DNA of 64,000 bases from an uncultured Saprospiraceae bacterium (GCA_938015435.1 CALLPN010000006.1:1-64000), one strand, 5' to 3'; shown: positions 16,839 to 27,130, counted from the first letter of the stretch. The notes: generated by a model not told the origin, from the sequence alone. A program made the numbers and translations.

Positions 16839-18380
16839 ATGATCAGATTTACATACTTATGTCTTTTAGCTATCATGTTTTTGATGGCTACTTCATGTTC
16901 TGATATTTCAGATATAAAAGATGCAGAACTGGTATCTGATGTTAGTGTCGCTGTACCACTAATCAATACCCAACTCAAACTAGATTCAGTTTCTGAAAGG
17001 CTAGATGGACTTACCTCTATTGTATTATCTCCTAATGGCCAAGCAACCATCAAGTACAATAGTGAGGTGATAAGGCAAGATGCTAATGCGATCTTTCCTG
17101 TATATCCCGTTCCTGTACCTATCGTGATCACTGGTCCCAATTCTGTTTGGAGTTTAGAAGAGGCTGCTGCTCAAACAGGCGCTTTTGCAAATAATGTAAT
17201 TAGAAAAGCCATCTTCCAAAACAACAAGGTATTCTTTCTGCTACAACATACATTAGAAGAGGACGTTACTTTTACGATTACTATTCCTGAGTTTACATTG
17301 AATGGGGTAGCATTCACGGAAACATATACAGTGCCGCCTAGAGCAAATGATACAGATGTGTTTAATACGGAAACTTCATCTCTTGATGAATATTTATTCG
17401 TACCAGTGGATAACTCGCTCAACTTTCAATACACAGCGACAGATGGTTCTGGAAGTGATGTAGAAATGGCAATAACAGCCATGAAGTTAGACTTCCTTAA
17501 TTTTAGTTATGTAGAAGGGTATTTCGATGAGCGTACATTCGATATTCAAGGAGATGTGATTAATGTAGGTCTATTTGATAAGTGGATCAGTGGTGGATTA
17601 GAGTTCGAAGATCCAAAAGTAAGCGTTAAGGTAGAAAATGCCTTCGGTTTTCCGGTCAAAACAGATTTTCAAGAATTACGATTTACAACTGTTTCTGGCC
17701 TTGTTTATGACATAGAAAGTGACATTATTGAAAATGGAGTAGAATTCAATTTTCCTACTTTAGATGAAGTCGGTGAAATCAAAGAAACGAGTTTCGACTT
17801 TAATAAAAACAACTCAACCATTGAAGATATATTTCTTGACAAAATTGCTTCCGTATCTTTTGATATTGATGCTATAGCTAACCCAGGTGGTGATACCACG
17901 ATAGATGGCTTTTTGAATAATGAAAGTTACTTCCGTATCGATGTCTCTGTAGATCTTCCACTCCATGGAATCATTAATGAATTAGTGATTACAGATACTA
18001 TAGATATAGATCTCATACAAATCGAAGATATCAATAGTGCTGAATTTAAATTCATAATAAAAAATGATTATCCGGCTACAGTAAATGTTCAAGCCGTAAT
18101 TTTAAATGGTCAAAACAATGCCATAGATGTAGTTTTTGAAGGTGATGGAATACAGCTAGCTGCGGCAACCCTTGGAGCCGATGGCAGGACTATAGGAGGT
18201 GAAACTACTATTGAATACGTAGATATACAAGAAGATAGAATTGATGTCATTAAGAATGGAAAACGTGTAGTTCTTGTAGCAACTATTGATAGTAGAAACG
18301 TATCTGATGATTTTCTTTGGTTCTATAGTGATTATGAGGTAGACTTCAAGCTTGGAGCTATATTCAATTTGAAAAACTAG
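16839..18380 (+). CDS. Unknown lipoprotein, partner of the DUF5723-type barrel gene
   Basis: A 513-residue protein with a lipoprotein signal peptide; the lipobox is MATSC, cysteine at about residue 20. The mature part is beta-rich, with repeated strands such as VSVAVPLINTQLKL, FNYTATDGSG-like turns and DFNKNNSTIEDIFLDK. No domain is recognised. It is 14 bases upstream of a predicted outer-membrane barrel gene in the same direction, so the two likely act together at the outer membrane. No sorting domain is present. Confidence 0.75.
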   Translation: MIRFTYLCLLAIMFLMATSCSDISDIKDAELVSDVSVAVPLINTQLKLDSVSERLDGLTSIVLSPNGQATIKYNSEVIRQDANAIFPVYPVPVPIVITGPNSVWSLEEAAAQTGAFANNVIRKAIFQNNKVFFLLQHTLEEDVTFTITIPEFTLNGVAFTETYTVPPRANDTDVFNTETSSLDEYLFVPVDNSLNFQYTATDGSGSDVEMAITAMKLDFLNFSYVEGYFDERTFDIQGDVINVGLFDKWISGGLEFEDPKVSVKVENAFGFPVKTDFQELRFTTVSGLVYDIESDIIENGVEFNFPTLDEVGEIKETSFDFNKNNSTIEDIFLDKIASVSFDIDAIANPGGDTTIDGFLNNESYFRIDVSVDLPLHGIINELVITDTIDIDLIQIEDINSAEFKFIIKNDYPATVNVQAVILNGQNNAIDVVFEGDGIQLAAATLGADGRTIGGETTIEYVDIQEDRIDVIKNGKRVVLVATIDSRNVSDDFLWFYSDYEVDFKLGAIFNLKN

Positions 18381-18394
18381 AAGATACTATACAG

Positions 18395-19702
18395 ATGTAT
18401 AAATTAATATTGACCATAGGAGCGAGTATGTTTATTGGGTTTTCGGCATATTGCCAAGACATTTCTATTCATATGATGGATAGTGTTTATTCGCGTATAG
18501 ATGTTAATCCGGCTTATAGATTTGATAAAAAAATAGTATTTAATTTACCAGGAGTTACCCTCGGAGCATACACAAATGGTGTAAGTGTTGGAGATCTCTT
18601 AGTGGAGAATGGAGGGCTAAATGAAATTAAACTTAAGCAGGGTATCGATGATGTTAATGACATCAATTATGTGACGGGAGAATCTTCTGTAAGTCTACTA
18701 GGGATAGGATACACATTAGGTAAGTGGCAATTGTCGACAGGTTACAATTGGCATTATAAAGGATCAGTCAATTATACTAAAGATTTGGTCTTATTGGCAG
18801 CTAATGGAAATGCACCCTACATAGGCGAAACACTGGATGTAGGTCCTGAACTACTTCTGCAATCATATCATGAAATATATTTAGGTGCGTCATACCAGAT
18901 AAGTAATATAGCAATCGGTGCAAGAGTGAAGTTACTTTCAGGAATCAATGATATATCAACTGATAATGCGTCTATCAAACTTACCACAGAAGAAGAAATA
19001 TATCAGCTAAGAATAGAAAGTGATTATGTATTGAATACAACAGGGATTGTAGATTATAATGGGCTTAATGATGTAGATGTTGATTCGGATAAACTTTCAG
19101 ACGAGTTATTTTCAAATTTATTTGGTGAGAATATTGGACTGGCTTTTGATCTAGGAGTGGATTGGAAAATCAATGATAAATTTAGTGTATCGGCAAGCGT
19201 TCTTGACTTAGGAAAAATATCTTGGAAGAAAGATGTGATTAACTATAAAAGCAAAAGCATTAATACTTTCGAAGGATTGGATATACTCGATTATATAGAT
19301 GATGATAAAGAAGTTGTATTAGAAGATAGCCTTTATAATTTGTTGGATTTTGATGAAACTAGCGAAGGATATTCTACGTCGGTAGGTGCTAAATTTAATG
19401 TCAGTGTGAGATACCAAATGAACCCCAAATTGACACTGGGTGCAAACTATTATCACGTAAGTAATGCAATCAATAGTCGTTACCTGATGTCAGTTAACGC
19501 GCAATATAAAGCATGGCCTTGGCTGTCAGTTGGCACAGGTTACGGCATGGCATCTAATAGTCCTGTACTCATTCCACTCAATACTTTATTTCACCTGGGA
19601 GTAGTGGATCTATACATGAGTACGGATAATATTTTGTCAAGCTTTTCTCTCAAATCAGGAAAAGTTTCAAGCCTTAGATTTGGACTGCAATTAGGATTCT
19701 AG
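18395..19702 (+). CDS. DUF5723-like outer-membrane beta-barrel protein
   Basis: A 435-residue protein with a signal peptide ending near AYCQ. It resembles the Bacteroidota DUF5723 family (short mature start IHMMDSVYSRIDVNPAY, then alternating strands such as SLLGIGYTLGKWQLSTGYNW and HEIYLGASYQISNIAIGAR). It finishes with strand-rich LRFGLQLGF and a terminal aromatic residue, as expected for an outer-membrane barrel. It may be a porin or a docking protein for surface structures. It probably forms an operon with the upstream lipoprotein gene. The 188 bases after it contain only an ATTAC/GTAAT mini-palindrome. Confidence 0.8.
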   Translation: MYKLILTIGASMFIGFSAYCQDISIHMMDSVYSRIDVNPAYRFDKKIVFNLPGVTLGAYTNGVSVGDLLVENGGLNEIKLKQGIDDVNDINYVTGESSVSLLGIGYTLGKWQLSTGYNWHYKGSVNYTKDLVLLAANGNAPYIGETLDVGPELLLQSYHEIYLGASYQISNIAIGARVKLLSGINDISTDNASIKLTTEEEIYQLRIESDYVLNTTGIVDYNGLNDVDVDSDKLSDELFSNLFGENIGLAFDLGVDWKINDKFSVSASVLDLGKISWKKDVINYKSKSINTFEGLDILDYIDDDKEVVLEDSLYNLLDFDETSEGYSTSVGAKFNVSVRYQMNPKLTLGANYYHVSNAINSRYLMSVNAQYKAWPWLSVGTGYGMASNSPVLIPLNTLFHLGVVDLYMSTDNILSSFSLKSGKVSSLRFGLQLGF

Positions 19703-19890
19703 TCGAAATCTCTAAATGTCTATTATACATGTAATGGTACTAATTACAATGTAATTATAGTGGAATGGCTATTTGTAGTCTTATATTTATCCTAAGTTAG
19801 AGGTTTTGAAGAAGTGTGAATCTGTCAATAGTCAAGACTTCTTCTAATGGTTTCTTAGACAGTAAATTATACATACAAATAAAACACAAT

Positions 19891-20916
19891 ATGAAGTTTA
19901 AGTATTTCTTCCCTTTATTCGCAATATTCTTAATGTTTTCTTGTGCCGAAGATCCAGTAGTACAGATCGTAGATCCTGAGCCTGAGCCAGAAGTAATCGA
20001 GATCTGTGATACAGAGAGATATACATCTAATCTGTTCGAAGAGTTGGATAGTATTATGGAAGTTATGTACGCGGAGAAAAACCTTCCGACAGCACATCCT
20101 AATGATCTATTTATGGACATATATATGCCCGCGGCAGGAACTGATACGCTGACAAAAAGACCAGTAATGATATGGGCATTTGGTGGTGCATTTATTGGAG
20201 GAAGTAGAGATCAGACTCACTTTTTGGCGAGACAGAGTGCTAAATTGGGGTATGTATCGGCTTCTATTGATTACAGAATACTAGCATCTATCTTTCCGCT
20301 TCCAGATTCTACTATTATGATGAATACAGCGGTGAAGGCTGCTGCAGATATGAAAGCTGCAATAAGACACTTTAAAATGAGTGCTGATCTAGGAAATGAA
20401 ATGAATATCGATCCAGATAATATATATATTGGAGGCCTTTCGTCTGGCGCGATTACAGCACTATTAGCTGGTGGAGTAGATGAGTCAGATATAGATGATG
20501 ATGATTTTCTCAGTGGACTGATAGCTAATAATGGTGGAATAGGAGGAAATACAGGAAGTGAGGAAAATCAATCCTACGATTACGCTGTGAAAGGGATAGT
20601 TAATCTTTCTGGAGCAGTTTATAAATTAGATTTTCTAGATGCAACGGATCCACCAATATTTAGTGTGCATGGCGATGCCGATGAGGTGGTGCCATTTACG
20701 ATGGGAATGCCCAACGTTGTTATTCCAATAGATTTCAACCTTTTTGGAAGTAAAGCCATATTTGACAAATGTGAAGAAATTGGATTAAGAAATGAGCTTG
20801 TTACCATAGATGGAGGAGGACATACCGATATATATATAAATGATAATTATGCACAAACAAGGGCTGACTTCTTTGCTGTAGGATTCCAATTTCTCAAAGA
20901 CGAAATCTGTAAGTAG
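19891..20916 (+). CDS. Lipoprotein carboxylesterase (alpha/beta hydrolase)
   Basis: A 341-residue alpha/beta hydrolase attached to the envelope by a lipobox (FLMFSC, cysteine near residue 18), followed by an acidic proline-rich linker (DPEPEPEVIEI). Visible hydrolase elements: the oxyanion-type GGAFIGGS, the nucleophile elbow GLSSG, the aspartate in HGDADEVVP and the catalytic histidine in GGGHTD. The frame is open back to 19816, but ATG 19891 starts the lipoprotein signal directly and is preferred. The substrate is unknown. The next gene begins four bases after its stop, indicating co-transcription. Confidence 0.87.
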   Translation: MKFKYFFPLFAIFLMFSCAEDPVVQIVDPEPEPEVIEICDTERYTSNLFEELDSIMEVMYAEKNLPTAHPNDLFMDIYMPAAGTDTLTKRPVMIWAFGGAFIGGSRDQTHFLARQSAKLGYVSASIDYRILASIFPLPDSTIMMNTAVKAAADMKAAIRHFKMSADLGNEMNIDPDNIYIGGLSSGAITALLAGGVDESDIDDDDFLSGLIANNGGIGGNTGSEENQSYDYAVKGIVNLSGAVYKLDFLDATDPPIFSVHGDADEVVPFTMGMPNVVIPIDFNLFGSKAIFDKCEEIGLRNELVTIDGGGHTDIYINDNYAQTRADFFAVGFQFLKDEICK

Positions 20917-20920
20917 ACTT

Positions 20921-21556
20921 ATGGATATTGCTATGTTTACCTTTAATCCATTCAGTGAAAATACTTATGTACTGTATGATGAAACGAAGGACTGTATTAT
21001 AGTCGATCCTGGATGCTCTTCGGAAGAAGAGCAAGAACAATTAGCAGATTTTATTGCGCAACAATCATTGGTACCTGTACACTTAGTCAACACGCATTGT
21101 CATATCGATCATGTATTAGGTAATAAGTTTGTATCTGACAGATATGGTTTATCACTGACTAGCCACGCAGGAGAACAAGTAGTGCTTGATGCCCAACCTA
21201 TGGTAAGTCAGATGTATGGAATATCATATCTACGGTCTCCGGATATCAAGATATTTTTAGATCAGGATGATATCCTTAAATTTGGAAATACATCTCTTAA
21301 AGTGCTGTACACACCAGGCCATTCCCCTGCAAGTATTTCTCTTTATAATCATGAGACGATGCAACTCATAGCCGGAGATGTACTCTTCGATGGAAGCATT
21401 GGACGTACGGATCTTCCAGGTGGAGATTTCAAAACATTGATAAATTCTATCAAGACTCAGTTTTTAGTTTTGGATGATAAAGTGGCGGTCTATTCAGGAC
21501 ATGGAGATATAACCAGTATTGGAAAAGAGCGCAGAAGTAATCCATTTTTGACTTAG
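20921..21556 (+). CDS. MBL-fold hydrolase (glyoxalase II-like)
   Basis: A 211-residue cytoplasmic metallo-beta-lactamase-fold enzyme. Metal-binding motifs: THCHIDHVLGN, TPGHSPAS, AGDVLFDGSIGRTD and the final SGHGDITSIGKE. Together they match the short glyoxalase II/YcbL-type hydrolases, which act on thioesters such as glutathione or other low-molecular-weight thiol adducts. The true substrate in this organism is not shown. It follows the esterase gene by four bases. Confidence 0.9.
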   Translation: MDIAMFTFNPFSENTYVLYDETKDCIIVDPGCSSEEEQEQLADFIAQQSLVPVHLVNTHCHIDHVLGNKFVSDRYGLSLTSHAGEQVVLDAQPMVSQMYGISYLRSPDIKIFLDQDDILKFGNTSLKVLYTPGHSPASISLYNHETMQLIAGDVLFDGSIGRTDLPGGDFKTLINSIKTQFLVLDDKVAVYSGHGDITSIGKERRSNPFLT

Positions 21557-21621
21557 TAGCACTGAGCCAAGATTGAGTGAGGTCTTTCAGAGTAAATACG
21601 TGACGTTTAGGCCTTTATTCT

Positions 21622-22242
21622 CTATTTCTTGAGCAAGGGTGATTTTTCTTGATCAGGATATAATCTAAAAGATCTACGGTGATAATTACATGCTCCATGT
21701 TCAACTATTGCATTTCGATGAGCCTTAGTAGGGTATCCTTTGTTACTGTCCCAAGCATAGTAAGGATATTTTTTGTGTAAGCCTTCCATATACTCATCTC
21801 TATAGGTCTTGGCTAAGATCGAAGCAGCAGCTATGCTTGCATATATACCATCACCCTTGATGATACAGTGGTGAGGAATCGTGGCATGAGCAGTAAATCG
21901 ATTACCATCAATGAGTAATCTAGTTGGGTTTACGTCTAGTGATTTTACTGCTTTATGCATCGCTTTGATGGATGCATTGAGGATATTGTATCTGTCTATT
22001 TCTTTGTGGGTAAGCCGAGCTACGGAATACGCAATGGCTTTCTTCTCTATAACATCACGTAACTCTAATCTCTGAGCATGAGAGAGCTTCTTAGAGTCGT
22101 CTAGCAGCTCATGTTTAAACCTTTTGGGTAAGATTACAGCTGCGGCATAAACTGGGCCAGCAAGACAACCTCTGCCTGCTTCATCGCATCCTGCTTCGAT
22201 GCCGTCTTTTTGGAAATATGCTTTTAAGTATGTTGTTGCCAT
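21622..22242 (-). CDS. rnhB: Ribonuclease HII
   Basis: This 206-residue enzyme cleaves RNA in RNA-DNA hybrids and single ribonucleotides in DNA. Catalytic acids are in GCDEAGRGCLAGPV (about residues 18-31), LLIDGNRF and AAASILAKTYRDEYM; the C-terminal WDSNKGYPTKAHRNAI and HRRSF motifs are also standard. Its start overlaps the end of the upstream LOG-family gene by 19 bases, so the pair is probably an operon. A type I RNase H is also encoded in the window (7598-8230). Confidence 0.96.
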   Translation of the reverse strand: MATTYLKAYFQKDGIEAGCDEAGRGCLAGPVYAAAVILPKRFKHELLDDSKKLSHAQRLELRDVIEKKAIAYSVARLTHKEIDRYNILNASIKAMHKAVKSLDVNPTRLLIDGNRFTAHATIPHHCIIKGDGIYASIAAASILAKTYRDEYMEGLHKKYPYYAWDSNKGYPTKAHRNAIVEHGACNYHRRSFRLYPDQEKSPLLKK

Positions 22243-22778
22243 AATCTATTTAGTAAAGGTACGACATCGGCTACAGTATCTGCTACTTGCCATATCGAAC
22301 GATCCGCTTCATTCATAAATTTTTGATCTACACATCTATTTAGCATCTCAATAAATGGATCAAAGTATCCATCGAGATTGACAATTATCATCGGCATAGT
22401 CATACGATTAAGCCTTAGCAATGTGAGGGCCTCAACTATTTCTTCGAGTGTACCAACGCCACCAGGCAAGGCCACTAATCCATCGCTCAGATCCCAGAAA
22501 GTTTGCTTGCGGGCAGCCATACTTTCAGTAGTCCGCATATCTTCCACTCTTTTATGATCCCATTCTACGGCTTTCATAAATTCTGGAATGACACCGATCA
22601 CTTCACCACCTTTGTCTAACATCGCATCCGCGATCGCACCCATAAGGCCAGCACTACCTCCACCATATACTAATGTGATATCTTGATCGCAGAATATGAG
22701 TCCTAATTCGGTAGCAGCATCAAGATACTTCGGATCTACTCTGGATGATGAAGCACAGAATACGGATACTTTTGGCAT
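22224..22778 (-). CDS. LOG-family nucleotide-binding protein (TIGR00730)
   Basis: A 184-residue Rossmann-fold protein with the family motifs GGGSAGLMGAIADAML and PGGVGTLEEIVEALT, plus the ESMAARKQ segment. Members hydrolyse cytokinin riboside monophosphates or other nucleoside monophosphates to free base and ribose phosphate; in bacteria the natural substrate is mostly unclear. It lies upstream of and overlaps rnhB. Its start is 54 bases from the divergent gene at 22832. Confidence 0.92.
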   Translation of the reverse strand: MPKVSVFCASSSRVDPKYLDAATELGLIFCDQDITLVYGGGSAGLMGAIADAMLDKGGEVIGVIPEFMKAVEWDHKRVEDMRTTESMAARKQTFWDLSDGLVALPGGVGTLEEIVEALTLLRLNRMTMPMIIVNLDGYFDPFIEMLNRCVDQKFMNEADRSIWQVADTVADVVPLLNRLWQQHT

Positions 22779-22831
22779 AACGAATATTTTAAGTGTATTT
22801 TACAAAACGAATGTAGTATTAAAAATTAAGT

Positions 22832-24421
22832 ATGAATAAGTACATAATAATTATTGTTGGTTTTCTATTGATAGGTTACACCGCTCAAGGTCAAGATGCG
22901 AAGGCGAAGAAGAAGTATGATCAACTATTGGAAAATAGCTGCATTTCGGATATGGATGTAGATGCGATTACTGAAAAGTATTGGAAGCTAAAATCTGATT
23001 TTGAAAATCACTTTATAGATTATTCGATAGATGATCTTAGTAAATTAACCAATGATGGGATAGGTGAGTGGGACGACACCAAATGTGCTTATCAATATGC
23101 AGGATATAATTTACCAGCATATTCCTACGATTTGACTACTAGTCGTTATAATCCAAGAAGACATTATGGTGAGACACCTGTCCGACTAGGGCAATTGATC
23201 GCCACAACTTGCATGGAGTATGATCTGCATAAAAGAAAAGGTAGAGCGGAAGAATCTCAAATAGCGATGAACAAATTGTTTTTGCTATTGCAAGCATATC
23301 GACGAATAGATATGATGGGTAACAAACTTATGGAAGTTTATTATAATGAATGTAATAACTCCATTTGTCCTGGTTTTCTAGCCAACGTATCTGGCTACAC
23401 TGGATTCATTGTGAGAGATGATGTACCGTTTAATTTTCCTAATAGATATACGGACAATACGAAAGCACATTACAAATCTGACTTTGCAGATTCTGATATG
23501 ACTCGATTGTTGAATAGTATGAGCAATGAAGGTCTAATCAGTAAGGACCCCACATTCTGTGATATGGCGTGTTATTTTCCTCGTAATGAGCAGAAGGAAA
23601 ATGGTGGAAATATGAATACTATTACGCAGGATCAATTGATTGGAATCTTACAAGGGATGATGTATGTCAAAAGGCTAATACCCGAAGAAGAAGGAAGTGT
23701 AAGCGTAAAAGGAAAAGATTATAACGTGGTAGATATCGCAAAGAAAATATCAACAGGTATTAAGAAAATTACTGATGGTTGTAGTAATAATATGATGTTT
23801 CCAGGGTGTAAAGATTGTAAAGAATCTATAGAGGCTAAGAATGCAGGGGTAGCTATTTATTTCTATGGTATTGCACATATTGCGAAGTATATCACAAGTG
23901 AGCCAGTAGTCGCTTCCATAGTAGAAAAAATAGGATGGTCGCTAAGTGCAGGAGTAGAAAGTGCAGCAGGCCTGGGGCAGCAACATAATATAAGAATGTT
24001 CAACAAGGTGTCTTCGTATAGCGGTCTTAATATTACGAGTGAAACGTTAGAAGATGCATTACAAGCAGGAAACATAGTTACTCCATTAGAATTAATATTG
24101 TTTCATGATAATTATAAAGTATTCAAAGGGGATCGAAATCCTTTTGATGGAAATGCGCCTAAAGAATGGAGAGATAATTATTGTGAGCTACTTACGTCAT
24201 ATCCAATAGAAGGTGCAATTAATATTGTCAACCCCAAGATCACGGCTAAGTACAATCTTAAATCTAATACTAATGATCTTTGGTGTAATGGGAGCCCACT
24301 TGAAAGCAACCTTAAAAAGTGTAACCGGAACAGTGTTTTTTCCCCTTTAGAATTCATCTATCTCTATGACTTATTAGTTTTGTTGGAAGTGATCGATGTC
24401 GAATTTGTGAGGCCAAAATAG
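22832..24421 (+). CDS. Unknown exported alpha-helical protein
   Basis: A 529-residue protein with a signal peptide ending near YTAQGQ. The mature part is mostly helical and unusually cysteine-containing (NSCISDMD, ATTCMEYD, YNECNNSICPGF, DMACYFPR, GCSNNMMFPGCKDCKE, KKCNRNS), suggesting disulfides or metal binding outside the cytoplasm. I recognise no domain. It has no lipobox and no T9SS sorting domain, so a periplasmic location is most likely. It converges on the sulfatase-fold gene; a weak AAATAGA/TCTATTT inverted repeat (24416-24440) spans the junction. Confidence 0.65.
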   Translation: MNKYIIIIVGFLLIGYTAQGQDAKAKKKYDQLLENSCISDMDVDAITEKYWKLKSDFENHFIDYSIDDLSKLTNDGIGEWDDTKCAYQYAGYNLPAYSYDLTTSRYNPRRHYGETPVRLGQLIATTCMEYDLHKRKGRAEESQIAMNKLFLLLQAYRRIDMMGNKLMEVYYNECNNSICPGFLANVSGYTGFIVRDDVPFNFPNRYTDNTKAHYKSDFADSDMTRLLNSMSNEGLISKDPTFCDMACYFPRNEQKENGGNMNTITQDQLIGILQGMMYVKRLIPEEEGSVSVKGKDYNVVDIAKKISTGIKKITDGCSNNMMFPGCKDCKESIEAKNAGVAIYFYGIAHIAKYITSEPVVASIVEKIGWSLSAGVESAAGLGQQHNIRMFNKVSSYSGLNITSETLEDALQAGNIVTPLELILFHDNYKVFKGDRNPFDGNAPKEWRDNYCELLTSYPIEGAINIVNPKITAKYNLKSNTNDLWCNGSPLESNLKKCNRNSVFSPLEFIYLYDLLVLLEVIDVEFVRPK

Positions 24422-24438
24422 ATTTGTTGATTTTCTAT

Positions 24439-26259
24439 TTACTTTATACATGATCTTAAGTAATGTTGTGTTTCATTGTAATAATTTAATAAATTCTCTT
24501 GTTCATCATCACTTGATAAGTGTAAGTTGGACTGAAAATAGACATCCGATGCGCTGTGATCGGTAACTAATCTCTGTTTTGGAGTCAGCCAACCCATGGT
24601 GTGTTCTGTGATCCAGTAGGCAGATGATTTATTTTTATTTGATGTAAGATCAGAAGAAAGTGGGTGGTTATTTGATTCAATGTTTAATAGACTCTCGATA
24701 GTTTTTGGTAAGTCATGAGTATTGAAATAGTTGAAATTTTGTGTACCTAATAAACTATCAGACAAAGCATTTCCTAATACTAGAAATGGAACATTAAATC
24801 TTTTGTGATCATTAAAGTCATGGCCAAGATAAAGGCAGCCATGGTCGGCGGTAATGATAATGAGGTTGTTCTCATCTGAAATTAAAATTGAATCTATAAA
24901 TGGCCCCAAGGCATTGTCAAGGTATTCTAAGCTGCCAATGAAGTTTTCTTTCTTGGAATTTTCATGAGGGGCGTTTCCTGGATAGTCAAAAGGTAAATGG
25001 GTACTTGAAGTAAGTAAGGTGGTAAAGTGTGGTTGCCCCAAAGACTTGATATGCTTGATGCTTTGGTTTAAAAAGACATGGTCCGGTACTCCCCAGTCCA
25101 TCGTTCGGCTTTTGGAGTCAAAGTTTGATTCGTCACTGTAATAGTCTAATTTCTGATGTAACATATACTTTTTCAATTGTGAAAATTGACCATCTCCACC
25201 ATAAAGAAAAGAGGTATAATATCCTTCTTCGTGGAGTGTGCGTATTAGATTAGGTTGGTTGTGGATAGTACTTACATCTGTCATGATATTGATATATGGA
25301 TAGGCAGGGATTCCTGCCAATAGATTGAGTATTCCTTGGTCAGTCCTAAATCCTGAGGCGTACATGTTTTCAAAAGAATAAGACTTGTTTTTGATTCGAC
25401 TTAAATTAGGTATTTGAATTTCTGAGTCATAGATATCATCGAATATTGCATTGGGAATTCCTTCCATAATTATCAGAGTGATATTGGGCTTTTTGGTTTT
25501 GATAAAAGATGATCCTTTAGGTGTGTTTCTGATTTTGCCTAGTTCGATGACTTGCGTATTTGTGTCGATATATATTTTGGTGTTTTTGGTTTGTATGTAA
25601 CTGTCAATGAAGTATCGGAGTTTGTTTACTGCTGCGTAGTTGTCTGTTGAGTTATGCGAAAAGAAAGATACTGCAGATGAGTGCGGTATCTTTTGCAAGC
25701 CACCACGAATCATAATTGCAGATGCAACTAATGTTGTCAATGTTATAAGGAATCTAATATTCAAATTTGATACTTGAGGTGTGCAATAAAAAAAAAAGTC
25801 AAAAATGCGCAATAATACAGGAATAAATATTATTGCAATTATAGAGTAAGTAATGATATATAGATTGACTGATGATAACACAGTATTCCAACCTTCAGTA
25901 CTATTTGCCAAGTAAGATGTAGCCCTCCAAGAAAGGGTAGATCCCCACTCGTTATATAGCAAAAGGCTGGCGTAATCTATTATGATAATCACAATCAAGA
26001 CGAGTGCAGAGATTGTTTTGAAGGTTTTAAGAAGTTTATAATGATTTCTATTCGAGATGAAAAATAGGCATAAAGAAGAGAGGCCAACCATAAATCCAAT
26101 AGAAGATAAATCTCCTAAGAGTCCATATTGGAGTGTAGTAGAAATATCATTAATATGTTCGTGATATCTAAAGATAAATACGAGTCTCAATATCAAGAAT
26201 AGAATGACCCAATAGAGAGTCAGGAGAATTATCCCATAAATTTGTTTCGCAGCATTCAT
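24439..26259 (-). CDS. LTA synthase-like membrane sulfatase/phosphotransferase
   Basis: A 606-residue alkaline-phosphatase-superfamily enzyme with about five N-terminal TM segments (first 200 residues) and a large extracytoplasmic catalytic domain. Motifs: NITLIIMEGIPN (metal-binding glutamate), ASGFRTDQGILNLLAG with the predicted nucleophilic threonine, and ITADHGCLYLGH near the end. Enzymes of this shape in Gram-negatives transfer phosphoglycerol or phosphoethanolamine to envelope glycans or lipids. The substrate here is unknown and lipoteichoic acid is not expected. Confidence 0.88.
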   Translation of the reverse strand: MNAAKQIYGIILLTLYWVILFLILRLVFIFRYHEHINDISTTLQYGLLGDLSSIGFMVGLSSLCLFFISNRNHYKLLKTFKTISALVLIVIIIIDYASLLLYNEWGSTLSWRATSYLANSTEGWNTVLSSVNLYIITYSIIAIIFIPVLLRIFDFFFYCTPQVSNLNIRFLITLTTLVASAIMIRGGLQKIPHSSAVSFFSHNSTDNYAAVNKLRYFIDSYIQTKNTKIYIDTNTQVIELGKIRNTPKGSSFIKTKKPNITLIIMEGIPNAIFDDIYDSEIQIPNLSRIKNKSYSFENMYASGFRTDQGILNLLAGIPAYPYINIMTDVSTIHNQPNLIRTLHEEGYYTSFLYGGDGQFSQLKKYMLHQKLDYYSDESNFDSKSRTMDWGVPDHVFLNQSIKHIKSLGQPHFTTLLTSSTHLPFDYPGNAPHENSKKENFIGSLEYLDNALGPFIDSILISDENNLIIITADHGCLYLGHDFNDHKRFNVPFLVLGNALSDSLLGTQNFNYFNTHDLPKTIESLLNIESNNHPLSSDLTSNKNKSSAYWITEHTMGWLTPKQRLVTDHSASDVYFQSNLHLSSDDEQENLLNYYNETQHYLRSCIK

Positions 26260-26470
26260 TGTAAAATAGTTAAGTCTGTAGTTGAACGATTGGATTTATA
26301 TTTTCGCGACTTGTCACTCGACGATATGTCATCTATGATTATTTCTGACAAATACTTGTTGGATTGGGCAATAAAATATATTGACTATCACAAATTTTGA
26401 AACTAAATATATTTTAACTCGGAGTTATAATTTGGTAGAATAAGTTTACAAAATCTCCGTTCTATTATTT

Positions 26471-27130
26471 ATGAAGTCGAACCTTTGGATATATTTATCG
26501 TGCTTGTTATTCTGTATGGCTATCGGTCATAGAGTGTGGAAATATGAGGGCGAAGAGAGCTTAAAGATACAGCACACGAAAGTAGATAGTTATTACGAAA
26601 CGCATCTACGAAATCTTTATGATAGGAATCAATATAGGTTAAAAGAAGCTACTAAAAAACGTAATTCATTTTCTAAGTATATGGATTCATTAGCAGTCGT
26701 TCAATATTTAGTCGAGAATGAAGAAATTGAAAATTTAAGAGCGATGTGGATGGAAACCGGGGTGAGTTATCATGTATCTAGGGATCGGTTGCTACTTGGC
26801 TTTAATAGTCAGATGTATAGCTATGCCAACGATCTAGTCGAGTATTATCTCGCCTCGACTAAGCAGAGCTTTTTTGAAAATGTCGAAATGGATATTGGTG
26901 TTTTGTTTGTAGGAGAAACTGATGATCAAAAATCTGAATTGGCATTTGATTTCTATTCTGTGTTTGGGGAAGATACAAAAGTTGCATACATCGCAGGTGA
27001 TGAAGAATTGACGAAGGTAAAGGGAGGTGTATATAGCGCCGAACCTTTGGAGGAACTTACTGCTATTTTGATTGATAAATTTACGGGTGAAACTAAAAAA
27101 TATATATTCGATGATAATGAAATTCGTTAA
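26471..27130 (+). CDS. Unknown signal-anchored protein, first of an overlapping pair
   Basis: A 219-residue protein with one N-terminal hydrophobic segment (about residues 4-20, IYLSCLLFCMAIGH) and a charged helical region (about 25-90) followed by mixed alpha/beta sequence ending in DDNEIR. No domain recognised. It overlaps the next gene by 14 bases. The neighbour has the same design: short anchor, charged helix with lysine/arginine-rich turns, C-terminal alpha/beta part, similar length. Paralogy is possible, but I see little direct residue identity. Confidence 0.6.
   Translation: MKSNLWIYLSCLLFCMAIGHRVWKYEGEESLKIQHTKVDSYYETHLRNLYDRNQYRLKEATKKRNSFSKYMDSLAVVQYLVENEEIENLRAMWMETGVSYHVSRDRLLLGFNSQMYSYANDLVEYYLASTKQSFFENVEMDIGVLFVGETDDQKSELAFDFYSVFGEDTKVAYIAGDEELTKVKGGVYSAEPLEELTAILIDKFTGETKKYIFDDNEIR

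Noticed and set aside
24439-26259. True lipoteichoic acid synthase
   Set aside because: The fold matches, but the organism has a Gram-negative envelope, so only the enzyme superfamily is claimed.
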